Assembly (NCBI GenBank): GCA_022711435.1
Contig: JAKLFB010000054.1
Location: 1-32,619, forward strand
DNA: 32,619 bases
Direction of reading: 5' to 3'
Origin: Verrucomicrobiota bacterium
Lineage (GTDB): Bacteria; Verrucomicrobiota; Verrucomicrobiia; Limisphaerales; UBA1319
Both the position numbers and the translations under genes were made by a program. The notes beneath the pieces are model-generated. The model was not told where the DNA came from. It did no database searches and saw only the letters and a program-made list of their open reading frames with translations. Shown here in pieces: positions 7,397-16,298 of the stretch. Position 1 is the stretch's first letter. Every line of letters starts with the position of its first letter.

Positions 7397-9063
7397 CGCG
7401 GGACGATGACCTGCCCATCCGCCTCGAGCCGCCGGGCGAGGCGCGGGTAATCGACCTCCTGGACCGGCGCCCCCGATTCGATCGCAAGGCACGCGGCCGT
7501 GGCGGCGGATTGGCTCAGGATCATGAACGTCGGCTCCATCCGGATCGAGCCGAACGCGACGTGGCTGGCCGAGACCGCAAAGGTTACCAGCAGGTTCCCG
7601 CACTCGCGGGCCCGGGGGGCAATCGCGCCGTAGCCGATCGGATAAGGGGCGGGGACGGAAGGGGATTGCGTGCCCTCACTGATCGCCTGCCCCTGGTGCG
7701 CGATCCGCCGGACGGCGTGCATATCAACCCCGTAAGCCCCCAGGCCAATCGAGCGCGGCGCAACCTTCGCCCCCGTGCAATGATGCTCCGTCATCACGAA
7801 ATCCGATACCATCCGGCGCGCCTCCCGCACATAGAGCTGATGCGGCCAGCCGCCTTTGTCCACAAACTCATCCCTGCAGAGGCCGAACCGGCTCATCTCC
7901 AACCGCACCGGTTCCGGGATCCGGGGGCTGGTCGCCAGGAAGTGAAAGAAGCCGCGCAAATAATCCTCGTGAGCGCCGGCGATCCTTTCGCGCTCGGCCA
8001 GCGACGCTGCGGGGTATCGGTCGGCGCCGCCGATGAAATCGGTCGAGATTGCCCATCGATTGTTGAAATCGAACTTGCGGTTCTGGAGGGGATCATATTT
8101 GAGAAAATCGCGTAAAGTGAGCCGTTTGCCCGCGGCGACCCGCGCCTCGGACCAGCGAGCCAGCAGCTCGAACCGGGCCGGGTCGTACCCGTCCGGCGGA
8201 ACGATGGGCGCGCGGTTGGCCGGATCGTCGGTGAGGCAGACGCGATAGTTGTAGCTCTGGATGCGCCGGTCGGCGGTTCCAACCTGGCCCAGATCACCCG
8301 GCTGCACCAGATACGGCACCAAACCGCTCTCCGGCCGCCCCGGGATCACATACGGATCCACCCGCACATCGAATCGCCCGGCGCGCGGGTTCGCGGCCGG
8401 CCCTTGAATCCCATTGTATCTCTCCCCGTATTGCGCGTTGGACTCCCGGCCCGTGGTGAACGAGACATTCGCCAGCGCCATCAGATCCCCTTCATACGAG
8501 GCATCGATGTAGACCCGGGCGCGAACGGCCCGGCCTCCGCGCATGCGGACCTCCGTGATCCGGCCCCCTTCCCGGACGACGCTCTCGATCGGCGACTCGA
8601 ACAGGATCCGCACCCCCGCCTCCCTCGCCATCTCCACGAAGACGCGTTCCGCCACCCGGGGCTCGAACGACAAGGCGGGCGGCTTCAAGAAATCGTTCCC
8701 CGTCCGCGTGGGATCGTCGCTGGCCGCCTCCGCGAATGCCTTCTCCGGATCCTGGCCGTAGCATCTTCCGATCCTTTGATAGAGCTCGCGCGCCAGCCCG
8801 CCCAGGACCCACATCCGGTCCTTCGTCCCCACATCGGTCCAGCTCAGGCCGCCGGCGGTCATTCCCCCCAAATGCTTTCCGGGCTCGAGAATCAACGCGG
8901 TCCGGCCCAGGCGGGCCGCCTGGACCGCTGCGATGACGCCGCCGGATGTGCCCCCATAAACGCAGACATCCGCGCTCGATGGGCCGGCCGTTTCCGCCGC
9001 ATGGCCCGCCCCACCAGCCAGGCTGACCAATGAAAAACCGATCCAGCGGATGAATGCTTTCAT
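7393..9063 (-). CDS. Secreted FAD-dependent oxidoreductase (FAD_oxidored, PF12831-like)
   Basis: A flavoprotein of about 556 residues. ATG at 9063 gives a signal peptide ending near GHAAETA; the upstream ATG at 9111 would put 16 extra residues in front of it and is less likely. After the signal comes the dinucleotide-binding loop VYGGTSGGVIAAVQAARLG, then LEPGKHLGGMTAGGLSWTDVG, a form typical of the large family expanded in Planctomycetes and Verrucomicrobia. The C-terminal block (RMEPTFMILSQSAATAACLAIESG) completes the FAD site. Its members are mostly uncharacterised, and roles in oxidising sugars or other polymers are guessed from neighbouring sulfatases. A sulfatase is encoded 1.3 kb away on the same strand, which fits but does not prove such a role. 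Confidence 0.87.
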   Translation of the reverse strand: MKAFIRWIGFSLVSLAGGAGHAAETAGPSSADVCVYGGTSGGVIAAVQAARLGRTALILEPGKHLGGMTAGGLSWTDVGTKDRMWVLGGLARELYQRIGRCYGQDPEKAFAEAASDDPTRTGNDFLKPPALSFEPRVAERVFVEMAREAGVRILFESPIESVVREGGRITEVRMRGGRAVRARVYIDASYEGDLMALANVSFTTGRESNAQYGERYNGIQGPAANPRAGRFDVRVDPYVIPGRPESGLVPYLVQPGDLGQVGTADRRIQSYNYRVCLTDDPANRAPIVPPDGYDPARFELLARWSEARVAAGKRLTLRDFLKYDPLQNRKFDFNNRWAISTDFIGGADRYPAASLAERERIAGAHEDYLRGFFHFLATSPRIPEPVRLEMSRFGLCRDEFVDKGGWPHQLYVREARRMVSDFVMTEHHCTGAKVAPRSIGLGAYGVDMHAVRRIAHQGQAISEGTQSPSVPAPYPIGYGAIAPRARECGNLLVTFAVSASHVAFGSIRMEPTFMILSQSAATAACLAIESGAPVQEVDYPRLARRLEADGQVIVPR

Positions 9064-9117
9064 TTCAAAGTTGCGTTGGATTCGACTCCGCCACACTCTA
9101 GCTGCCTGCATCGCAAA

Positions 9118-9891
9118 ATGGCAATATCCATGGCATGGAAGCGGTTGATTCGAGCCGGCGGCTGGCGGGCTGGTTTATGGGCCATCGGAGCGGTTCTGGC
9201 TCCGGTGCTCCTCGATGGGGCCACGCTGGTCAACGGCCCCGTGGTCGAGGCGAGATCGGGGACCAATGCCGTGGTCCGCTGGTCCACGGACGTCGCCACC
9301 GGCGGGCGGGTCCGGTATGGCGCCGCGCTGACAAATCTATCCCAGACCGCCCAAGGCGAAGTCCGCGCCCAGCACGTCGTTCCGCTCACGGGATTGAAGC
9401 CGGGCACAAGGTATTTCTATGTCATCGGGACGGCCCGAGTGCCGCTGGCGACCAACTCGTTTGTCACACCGGGCCCAGCCGCCCTAGCCGCTCGAATGCC
9501 CGATGCCCAAGTCGCCCAAGCCGCCGGAACGGCCCCTGCTCCACCGGCCGCACCCGCCAGCCCGAGCCTGCGCGCGCCGCCCACGCGCGAGACCTGGGGG
9601 AACCTGGCTTCGCTGCGCGACCACTTCGAACGGCACGGGGCCGATTTCAAAGCGAAGAACGCCGATGACTATGCCCGCCAGGCCTGGGAGTTCCTCCAGC
9701 GCGCGCGCGCCGATGGCTTGCCGGCCAAGATCGACACCGATGGCGTCATCCGGATCTTCGATCCTCGAACACGCGCCTTTGGCGCTTACAACCGAGACGG
9801 CACGACCAAGACCTTCTTCAAGCCCGACAGCCGGGATTACTTCGACCGACAGCCCGGCCGGCTGGTCAACGCTAAAACGCTCAAGTTCTAA
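9118..9891 (+). CDS. Secreted fibronectin-III-like protein with putative BECR/RNase-toxin-like C-terminal domain
   Basis: A protein of about 257 residues. The N-terminus has a basic stretch and hydrophobic segment consistent with export. Residues 38-117 form a beta-rich domain like fibronectin III or the N-terminal domain of purple acid phosphatases (VRWSTDVATGGRVRYG, then LTGLKPGTRYFYVIG). An Ala/Pro linker (119-156) leads to a compact domain at 160-250 with DHFERHG, then ADDYARQAWEFL, and FGAYNRDGTTKTFFKP. That arrangement resembles C-terminal nuclease domains of polymorphic toxins, likely of the Barnase-EndoU-ColicinD-RelE fold; this assignment is from memory of the pattern and unproven. 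Starts at 9076, 9118 and 9130 are all possible and none has a good ribosome-binding site. The neighbouring zinc-ribbon gene begins 7 bases after the stop. Confidence 0.62.
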   Translation: MAISMAWKRLIRAGGWRAGLWAIGAVLAPVLLDGATLVNGPVVEARSGTNAVVRWSTDVATGGRVRYGAALTNLSQTAQGEVRAQHVVPLTGLKPGTRYFYVIGTARVPLATNSFVTPGPAALAARMPDAQVAQAAGTAPAPPAAPASPSLRAPPTRETWGNLASLRDHFERHGADFKAKNADDYARQAWEFLQRARADGLPAKIDTDGVIRIFDPRTRAFGAYNRDGTTKTFFKPDSRDYFDRQPGRLVNAKTLKF

Positions 9892-9898
9892 TCTCGCT

Positions 9899-10219
9899 AT
9901 GGCGCACACGTGTCCTGTCTGCGGTTATCCGAACCTGGCGGAAAGCCCGCGCAGCCGCTCCGGCGGCGGCTCTTATGAGATCTGTCCCTCGTGCGGCTTT
10001 CAGTTCGGCGTGTCGGATGACGACGCGGGCATCAGCTACGCGCGATGGCGCCGCCGGTGGCGAGAGAGCGGCATGCGATGGGCGAGCCAGGGGACGCCGG
10101 CGCCGGCGGAGTGGGATCCCAAGGCACAGCTTCGAAGCCTGCACCGGCGGCCGCCCCGCCCACACAAGCGCGCCGCTCCCGGCGTCCGGCGCCCAGCTCG
10201 CTGCCGCCGGCGGCCGTGA
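9899..10219 (+). CDS. Small zinc-ribbon protein of unknown function
   Basis: A 106-residue protein with two CxxC knuckles (Cys5/Cys8 and Cys29/Cys32) that would bind one zinc. The second knuckle lies in YEICPSCGFQFG and is followed by an acidic turn and ISYARWRRRWRESGMRW, then a WDP motif. This layout is seen in a widespread family of short uncharacterised proteins related to the cysteine-rich CPCC group. The gene starts 7 bases after the toxin-like gene and may be co-expressed with it, so an immunity or accessory role is conceivable but unsupported. The last 30 residues are very Arg/Pro-rich, unlike the family, so the 3' end may have drifted. Confidence 0.68.
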   Translation: MAHTCPVCGYPNLAESPRSRSGGGSYEICPSCGFQFGVSDDDAGISYARWRRRWRESGMRWASQGTPAPAEWDPKAQLRSLHRRPPRPHKRAAPGVRRPARCRRRP

Positions 10220-10255
10220 CCCGATCCGCCTGATCTCGGCGGCACGACCGCCTCG

Positions 10256-10356
10256 AGGCAGGGCGGGCACTCCGCTGCGCGCCGAGCGGCAAGCGGACAG
10301 CCACCAACCGGCGCCCACGGAGCGGTCGCCCTACCTTTCAGCTTTCGGCCTGCGAG
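10256..10356 (-). repeat. Inverted, diverged copy of the ~100-bp repeat found in tandem at 16.3 kb
   Basis: Read on the minus strand, this stretch follows the 16.3-kb unit over its whole length. Shared blocks include CTACCTTTCAGCTTTCGGC and CACTCCGCTGCGCGCCGAGC in plus-strand orientation, with substitutions between. It fills the gap between two convergent genes and ends exactly at the stop codon of the sulfatase gene. Confidence 0.82.
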
Positions 10357-11871
10357 TCATGGCCGCCATGTCGACGGTTGGCCCTTTCCCTTGGACGGCG
10401 GCGCCGGCTTGCGCGCGGCGGCGCGTCCGCTGGGTTGGGCGGGATCGTAGCGAGGATTGGCGATCGGGAACCGGGCGCCGACCTGTTTCTGCCAGCCATG
10501 GAGCTCCTCGAGAAGCCGGGCCGCACGCTGCGGCTCTCTCGCCGCCAGATCGTTCTGCTCTCCGAGATCGCTGGCCAGATCGAACAGTTCGGCGCGGCCG
10601 TCTTCCAGCCACTCGATCAGCTTCCAATCGCCGCGGCGGACGGCAGCCGCGGGTGCGCCGCCTTGGTTGCCGTAGTGGGGGTAATGCCAGAAGAGGGCGC
10701 GCTCGGGGATCGATCCTCCCCGGAACAGGGGGAGCAGGCTGGCGCCGTCCAGGATCTGGCCGGGGCGCGGCGCCGCCCCGGCGGCTTCGAGCAGCGTGGG
10801 GAAGAGGTCCGGGCTGCTGACGGGGGTCTGGATCACGCTGCCGGCCTTGACCGCAGCCGGCCAGCGGACCAGGAGCGGCTCCCGGATCCCGCCCTCATAC
10901 ACCCAGCCCTTGCCGGCGCGCAAGGGCAGGTTCGACGTCGGCCAGCCCTCGCTGGTCGAAAGGCCCCCGTTGTCGCTGGTGAAGAGGACGAGCGTGTTGT
11001 GCGCCAGCCCGCACTCGTCGAGCTTGGCCAGCACCTGGCCCACAGCCAGGTCCATCGCCTCGACCATGCCCGCATACACGGCATGCTCCTGCACAAGCCG
11101 CACGTCCCGCTCGTGCTCGCGCCCCCACCGCTCGACAAGCCCCAGACGCAACCGCTTCTCCTCATACTTCTTCCTCAGATCCTCGCGGGCCATCAGCGGG
11201 GTGTGGACCGAGTAAAAAGCGAAATAGGCGAAGAACGGCCGGTCCCGGTTCGCCTCGATGAACCGGGCGGTTTCGGCGGCCAGACGGGCCGGCAGATGCT
11301 CCCCAGGCGGGCCGTCCGCAAGCCGCGGGTTGCCGTAGGGCGAGAAATACTTATTGCCGCCGGAAGGCGCGCCGCGGTCATGCCCGCCCCGGTTGACATC
11401 GAAGCCCTGGTTCTCGGGCCAGAAACCTTCCGGGCCCAGGTGCCATTTCCCCGCGAAGAACGTGGCGTAGCCGGCCGCCCTCATCGCCTTGGCCAGCGTG
11501 GGCGCATCGAGCGAGAGCCGGTCCGTGTATGGCGCGGGCAGGGACCGGGTGTTGCGCTTCCACAGCTCGGGCCGCGCGGCCGCCCCGATGTAGTCGGTGA
11601 TGCCCGTACGCTGCGGCCACTGGCCGGTCATCAGGCTCGCTCGCGTGGGCGAGCAGACCGGGCATGCCGCGTAGGCATCGGTGAAACGTGCGCCTTCCCT
11701 GGCCATCCGATCCAGGTTGGGCGTTTCGTAGAACGTGCTGCCGTAGCAGCCGAGATCGCGCTGGCCGAGATCGTCGGCCAGGAAAACCACGATGTTGGGT
11801 TTGGATGCGGCTTTGCCCGCGGCGGACAAGCCCGCCAGCCCGACGGCCACGAGAAGCAGAATCGGTTTCAT
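10357..11871 (-). CDS. Secreted sulfatase (arylsulfatase family, formylglycine-dependent)
   Basis: A sulfatase of about 504 residues that would hydrolyse sulfate esters in the periplasm or outside the cell. ATG at 11871 gives a clean signal peptide (MKPILLLVAVGLAGLSAAGKA); the longer frame up to 12036 adds 55 residues unlike a secreted start. Calcium-site aspartates are in FLADDLG (residues 33-34). The maturation motif CSPTR (Cys73) in CPVCSPTRASLMTGQ is the formylglycine type and would need a sulfatase-modifying enzyme, which is not in this window. Further family blocks are FFAGKWHLG and FTSDNGG. The C-terminal 40 residues are Ala/Pro/Lys-rich. Sulfated polysaccharides are the usual substrates of such secreted enzymes in this phylum; the exact one is unknown. 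Confidence 0.92.
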   Translation of the reverse strand: MKPILLLVAVGLAGLSAAGKAASKPNIVVFLADDLGQRDLGCYGSTFYETPNLDRMAREGARFTDAYAACPVCSPTRASLMTGQWPQRTGITDYIGAAARPELWKRNTRSLPAPYTDRLSLDAPTLAKAMRAAGYATFFAGKWHLGPEGFWPENQGFDVNRGGHDRGAPSGGNKYFSPYGNPRLADGPPGEHLPARLAAETARFIEANRDRPFFAYFAFYSVHTPLMAREDLRKKYEEKRLRLGLVERWGREHERDVRLVQEHAVYAGMVEAMDLAVGQVLAKLDECGLAHNTLVLFTSDNGGLSTSEGWPTSNLPLRAGKGWVYEGGIREPLLVRWPAAVKAGSVIQTPVSSPDLFPTLLEAAGAAPRPGQILDGASLLPLFRGGSIPERALFWHYPHYGNQGGAPAAAVRRGDWKLIEWLEDGRAELFDLASDLGEQNDLAAREPQRAARLLEELHGWQKQVGARFPIANPRYDPAQPSGRAAARKPAPPSKGKGQPSTWRP

Positions 11872-12034
11872 GAGCGATGCCGGGCATCCTACCGCCGCAC
11901 CCGATGCTTTGCCAAGGGTTGACAGCCGGCCCCGCTCCAAGTTGATATAGGCATTGCGAGGGAAAGGCTGCTCAGCGGCGCGCCGCACCTCGCCCGAATC
12001 CATGGCGGGAATCTGGAGATGCCGGGAGATGATC

Positions 12035-15000
12035 ATGCGCCTGCCTCCGCGCTGGCGGAGGCTGGGGATCGGACTCGTGGCAGGATTCGCCGTCTACTCG
12101 ATGGTCGGTTTTCTGCTCCTGCCGCGAATCATCCAGTGGCAGCTGCACCGGCAGCTTCCGGCGGCCACCCATCGGCAGGCCGCCGTCCGGCAGGTCCGGT
12201 GCAATCCGTGGACCCTCTCGCTGACGGTGCGCGGCTTCGAGCTGAAGGAGCCCGATGGCCAGCCCTTCGCCTCGTGGGAGGAGCTCTACGTCAACTTCCA
12301 GGCATCGTCCCTGCCGCGCTGGGCCTGGACGTTCAAAGAGATCCGCTGGGTCAAACCGTTCGGCGAGGTCATCCTCCTGCCGGATGGCCGGTTCAACTTC
12401 TCGAATCTCATCCCGCCGCCGGATCCCAGCCCGGAGCCGGCCCGGATCCCGCGCATTCGGGTCTTCGATCTGCAGGTGACCAACGGGTTTGTCGCGTTCG
12501 AGGATCGCTCGCGCCGCTCGCTGTTCCGGATCGAGCATCGGCCCGTGAACTTCCGCGCCACCCAATTGACCACACTGCCCAACCGCGATGCCCCTTACAC
12601 GTTCCACGCGGAGGGCGATGCCGGACAGCGCATCGCATGGACAGGGAACCTCGCAATCCAGCCGCTGCGCTCGGCCGGCCGACTCGAGATCGGCAGCGCG
12701 CCGCTCGCGCGCTTCCAGCCGTTCATCGAGCATCTCACGCGCGCGCGCGTCACCAACGGCCTCGCCGGCATCCAGCTCGACTACCGATTCGAGGCAGGCA
12801 CCAACGGTGTCGATCTCCTCGTCACGAACGGCCTGCTGCGACTCGATTGGATCGAGGTCCGGGATCCGGATACGGATGAAAAAATCGCAGGCCTCGAGGG
12901 GCTGACCGTGCAGGATGCCAGCTTGGATTACCGCGAACGCGCTGCCCGCATCGGCGCGGTCCAGATCGCTCAAGCGTCCGTGACAGCGCGGCGGAAGCCG
13001 GACGGGCGCTGGAATTTTCTCAACCTGCTCGAGCCCCCGCAGCCCGCAACCCCCGCCGCGGGATCCAACGCCCCTCCGGATGCGCCATCGTGGACCCTGG
13101 CTGTGGACGATCTAACCCTCGAGAAAGGGGCCGCGCGCTTCGAGGATCTCACCTTGCGCACGCCGTTCCGGACGGTGCTCGAGCCGATCGGCGCCACGTT
13201 GAAAGGCTTCACCACCCGGGCAGGCGCCCAGGCGGCTTTTTCGGTCCGCGCCGCCTCCGAGGCCGCCGAGCGCCTCGAAGCCGGCGGCGTTCTCTCCATC
13301 CGCCCCGTCCGGTCCAGCGGCCAGATCCAGATCGCCGACGCCGATCTGAAGAAATACATGCCGTATGCCGAGCGCTTCCTTGCCGGCAGCATTTCGTCCG
13401 GAAAACTCGCGGTCAACGCGCCCTACCGGGTGGCGCTGGGTTCCGATGCCCCCCAGGCTGGAGTGTCCAACCTGACCTTGCGCCTCGAAGGTCTCGAGCT
13501 GAAATCGCCGGACGGCAAGGAGACCGTGGTCCGGATAGCCGAGTTCGGCATCGAGCGGATCGAGGCCGCCCTCGAGGATCGGCGGGCGCGCGCCGGCTTG
13601 GTCCGAACCCGCGGGGGTTCCGTGATCCTTCGCCGCGCCCCAGACGGCAGGATCAACCTCCGCGACCTGCTGGCCGTCTCCTCGAACGCGCCGCCGGCGT
13701 CAGCCGCCGCATCGAACGCCCCCCCATTGGGCGGCTGGACGGCAAGCGCAGACGAAATCGCTTTGGATCAATGGGCCGTCGAGGCCGAGGACCATCGCCC
13801 CCCCAAGCCGGCCTCGTTTCTGCTCGATCGGATCGCCCTCCGTGTCCGTGGGGCCAGCACGGCCGGCGATGCGCCGGTGGGCGTCGACCTGTCACTGCGG
13901 ATCAACGAAACCGCCTCGATTGGAGCCCGAGGCAGCGGCACCATTTCCCCAATGTCCGCCGATATCGAGTGCGGCGTCACCAACCTCGATCTGCGCGCCG
14001 CGCAGCCTTATATCGATCCGATCCTTCGGATTAGCATCGGTAGCGGCTCCGTCAACTCCGGAGGCAGGATCCGATTCCAGCCGAAGGATCCCGCGGCGCC
14101 GCGGTTCACCTTCACGGGTGGATTGCGTCTGACGAATTTCCTCGCCGCGGACCCGGTTTCCTCGAACGCATTGGCGAGCTGCGAGGATCTGAGCGCCAGC
14201 GGTCTCGAGGCCGCCTTCGAGCCGAACCGCCTGACGATTGAGGAGGTCCGGATGGTCGCCCCGAAAGCCCGCGCGTGGATCGGATCCGATCTGCGGTTGA
14301 ATTTCGAAGCGATCCGGCCCGCCCGGGAGGCGGCGTCATCCGCGTCACCCATGCCGGCAGCCATCGCGCCGGCCCCGGAGCGGTTTGCATTCCGGCTGGG
14401 CAAACTGGCGCTCGAACGGGGCGCATTTGACTTCGTCGACGAATCGGTCGAGCCGCACCCGCAGATCGGCGTCCAGGAGGTTTCGGGGACGATCGAGGGG
14501 CTTTCGTCGGCGCCGGAGGCCATCGCCACCGTGAACCTCGCGGGCAAGGTGGACGAGCACTCGCCCTTTGCGGTCACCGGCAAGGCGAACCCATTCGGGC
14601 ATGAACGGATCGTGGACCTGGTCTTCTCGAATGCCAACACCCAGCTGACGCCGCTGACAGGCTATCTCGAGAAATATGTCGGCCACCCGCTAACCAAAGG
14701 CCGCCTCACGACGATGGTCCACTACCGGATCCAGGGCGAACAGCTCCAGGCCGAAAACAAGATCCAGCTCGATCAGCTCACCCTGGGCCCCCGCAACCAA
14801 AGCCCCGACGCTACCTCCCTGCCCGTCAAACTGGGCCTCGCCCTGCTCAAGGACAGCGACGGCCGGATCGATCTCGATCTGCCGTTGACCGGCCGCCTGG
14901 ACGATCCGCAGTTCCGCGTGGGCCCGCTCGTGCTCAAGGCGGTCGTCAATATCCTGGTCAAGGCCGCCGCATCGCCCTTCAAGCTCCTGGGCGCCCTCGT

Positions 15001-15805
15001 CGGCAGCAAAGATGATCTCAGCTTCATCGTGTTCGATCCCGGAAGCGCCCAGGCGCCTCAGGCCGAGCTCGACAAGATCGGCAAGCTCGTCGATGCCCTC
15101 GTGAAACGGCCCGCGCTGAGCCTCGAGATCGAGGGCGCGATCGATCCCCAGGCGGACCGGGACGCCCTCGCCCGGCGGAAGCTGGCGGAGGAGATCAAGG
15201 CCCGGCGCCTCCAGGAGCTCGCCGCCCGCGGCAAAACACCCCCGTCCGCCGAGCCCTTCGCCGTCGAGCCCGCCGATTATGACCGCCTGCTCACGGCCCT
15301 GCTGTTCGAGAAGTTCGGCACGAACGTGGCCGCCGTCCTGGCCACCAATCCGATCGTCCAGGCCCCCCGACCGCCCGATCCGGCGGCCGGCGATCACGGC
15401 ACCAACGCCCCTGCCCCCGGCATCGCCAGCCGGCCCGGCGACCGCCCTTCCGCACAGCCAGCCCTGCGCCGCAGCTGGGTCCGCCGGACCCTGGGCAAGC
15501 TCGGGCTGGCCAGCCGCTCGGATTCGCCTCGCCGCAAACTGCCGCCCGCGGCTCGCAAGATGAGCAAGACCGACGCTGCCGCGATCGGCCAGCTCACGCC
15601 CGAAACCATGGAGACGCTGATCGCTTCCACCATCGAGGTCAGCGCCCAGGAGCTTCGCGAGCTCATGGATGCCCGGGCGCGTTGGGTTCAAGAACAGCTG
15701 CTCCAGACCGGCAAGATCCAGGCCGACCGGCTCTTCCTGGTGTCGCCTCGGACAGCGGATGCCGGCCATCGGGGCGAAAGCCGGGTGAACCTGACGCTCA
15801 ACTGA
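12035..15805 (+). CDS. DUF748 domain-containing AsmA-like envelope protein
   Basis: A protein of about 1256 residues with one N-terminal membrane helix (about residues 10-28, LGIGLVAGFAVYSMVGFLLL) and a very long periplasmic part. Repeated blocks such as WRWNFLNLLEPP-like motifs, FVDESVEPHPQIGVQEVSGTIEG and the region LTPLTGYLEKYVGHPLTKGRL are DUF748/AsmA signatures. DUF748 proteins belong to the AsmA/TAM-like group thought to form long beta-grooves, with proposed roles in moving lipids or in outer-membrane upkeep. The C-terminal 300 residues (LVDALVKRPALSLEIEGAIDP and RLFLVSP near the end) match the family ending. GGGAG at 12024-12028, 6 bases ahead, supports ATG at 12035; a frame up to 11954 is open, and an in-frame ATG lies at 12029. 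The gene is divergent from the sulfatase gene and stands alone. Confidence 0.88.
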   Translation: MRLPPRWRRLGIGLVAGFAVYSMVGFLLLPRIIQWQLHRQLPAATHRQAAVRQVRCNPWTLSLTVRGFELKEPDGQPFASWEELYVNFQASSLPRWAWTFKEIRWVKPFGEVILLPDGRFNFSNLIPPPDPSPEPARIPRIRVFDLQVTNGFVAFEDRSRRSLFRIEHRPVNFRATQLTTLPNRDAPYTFHAEGDAGQRIAWTGNLAIQPLRSAGRLEIGSAPLARFQPFIEHLTRARVTNGLAGIQLDYRFEAGTNGVDLLVTNGLLRLDWIEVRDPDTDEKIAGLEGLTVQDASLDYRERAARIGAVQIAQASVTARRKPDGRWNFLNLLEPPQPATPAAGSNAPPDAPSWTLAVDDLTLEKGAARFEDLTLRTPFRTVLEPIGATLKGFTTRAGAQAAFSVRAASEAAERLEAGGVLSIRPVRSSGQIQIADADLKKYMPYAERFLAGSISSGKLAVNAPYRVALGSDAPQAGVSNLTLRLEGLELKSPDGKETVVRIAEFGIERIEAALEDRRARAGLVRTRGGSVILRRAPDGRINLRDLLAVSSNAPPASAAASNAPPLGGWTASADEIALDQWAVEAEDHRPPKPASFLLDRIALRVRGASTAGDAPVGVDLSLRINETASIGARGSGTISPMSADIECGVTNLDLRAAQPYIDPILRISIGSGSVNSGGRIRFQPKDPAAPRFTFTGGLRLTNFLAADPVSSNALASCEDLSASGLEAAFEPNRLTIEEVRMVAPKARAWIGSDLRLNFEAIRPAREAASSASPMPAAIAPAPERFAFRLGKLALERGAFDFVDESVEPHPQIGVQEVSGTIEGLSSAPEAIATVNLAGKVDEHSPFAVTGKANPFGHERIVDLVFSNANTQLTPLTGYLEKYVGHPLTKGRLTTMVHYRIQGEQLQAENKIQLDQLTLGPRNQSPDATSLPVKLGLALLKDSDGRIDLDLPLTGRLDDPQFRVGPLVLKAVVNILVKAAASPFKLLGALVGSKDDLSFIVFDPGSAQAPQAELDKIGKLVDALVKRPALSLEIEGAIDPQADRDALARRKLAEEIKARRLQELAARGKTPPSAEPFAVEPADYDRLLTALLFEKFGTNVAAVLATNPIVQAPRPPDPAAGDHGTNAPAPGIASRPGDRPSAQPALRRSWVRRTLGKLGLASRSDSPRRKLPPAARKMSKTDAAAIGQLTPETMETLIASTIEVSAQELRELMDARARWVQEQLLQTGKIQADRLFLVSPRTADAGHRGESRVNLTLN

Positions 15806-15910
15806 CAAGGCGGGCCCGGCCGGCTGCTGGTGCAGGACAATATTCTTGGATTCTTGTTGCGTCCGGTCGCAGTGGGGCTGCCGTGTGCAGTTCTTTGATT
15901 GCCAGTAGAA

Positions 15911-15992
15911 GCGCAAGAAGACGCAAAAAGAGTTGCTTCGTGTGATTGGTGTAAGTGGTGGGCAACCTCTTCGCGCCCTTCGCGCCTTCGCG
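15911..15992. repeat. Imperfect long inverted repeat
   Basis: The left arm (about 15911-15935, rich in GCGCAAGAAGACGC) can pair with the right arm (about 15961-15992, rich in CTCTTCGCGCCCTTCGCG), with a loop of about 25 bases. The pairing is imperfect but continuous. It resembles the extragenic hairpin elements that are scattered through PVC-group genomes. Confidence 0.55.
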
Positions 15993-16004
15993 TGAGATAA
16001 ATTG

Positions 16005-16068
16005 CGCAGCTTGAAACCTGCGGCTACGCCATCAAGAGGATGCAAGTGTCGGCTGACAAGCGGACGCG
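16005..16068. repeat. 64-bp direct repeat, copy 1
   Basis: It matches 16647-16710 at about 60 of 64 positions, both beginning CGCAGCTTGAAA and sharing GCTACGCCATCAAGAGGATG. The two copies have the same orientation and lie about 640 bases apart. Confidence 0.85.
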
Positions 16069-16122
16069 ACCCCACCTTCCGGACCGCGGACGTCCTCGTC
16101 CGCAGCAGCCTGCAGACCGCCA

Positions 16123-16148
16123 GCCGACCGCGCTGCGGGCCAGGAGGC
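16123..16148. repeat. 26-bp direct repeat, copy 1
   Basis: Identical to 16586-16611 (core GACCGCGCTGCGGGCC). A companion 16-bp sequence, ACCTTCCGGACCGCGG, occurs at 16074-16089 and again at 16623-16638. The order of the two elements is swapped between the two places, which suggests rearrangement rather than simple duplication. Confidence 0.8.
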
Positions 16149-16170
16149 ACAATGCCACGTGAATCCCTTC

Positions 16171-16253
16171 CTCTCTCAGCGCCTCTGCGCCTCTGCGGGA
16201 GAAGGATTTAAAGCCAAGACTTTTCTCCCGCTGAGACGCTGAGACGCAGAGAG
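16171..16253. repeat. Long imperfect hairpin element
   Basis: The left arm 16171-16204 and right arm 16220-16253 pair along their whole length with about four mismatches and a small bulge, around a 15-base loop. The arms contain short internal repeats (CTCTGCG on one side, GCTGAGAC on the other). It has the same design as the hairpin at 15911-15992, but its sequence differs. Confidence 0.68.
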
Positions 16254-16298
16254 GATTTGAACTCATTCATGCATGCGGGGGAATCAAGCCTTGAGCCC

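Noticed and set aside
10378..11922. 514-codon plus-strand frame opposite the sulfatase
   Set aside because: Antisense shadow of an enzyme with a complete active-site signature.
14690..16150. 486-codon minus-strand frame opposite the DUF748 3' end and repeats
   Set aside because: It runs from antisense of a conserved domain into repeat DNA and shows no domain of its own.
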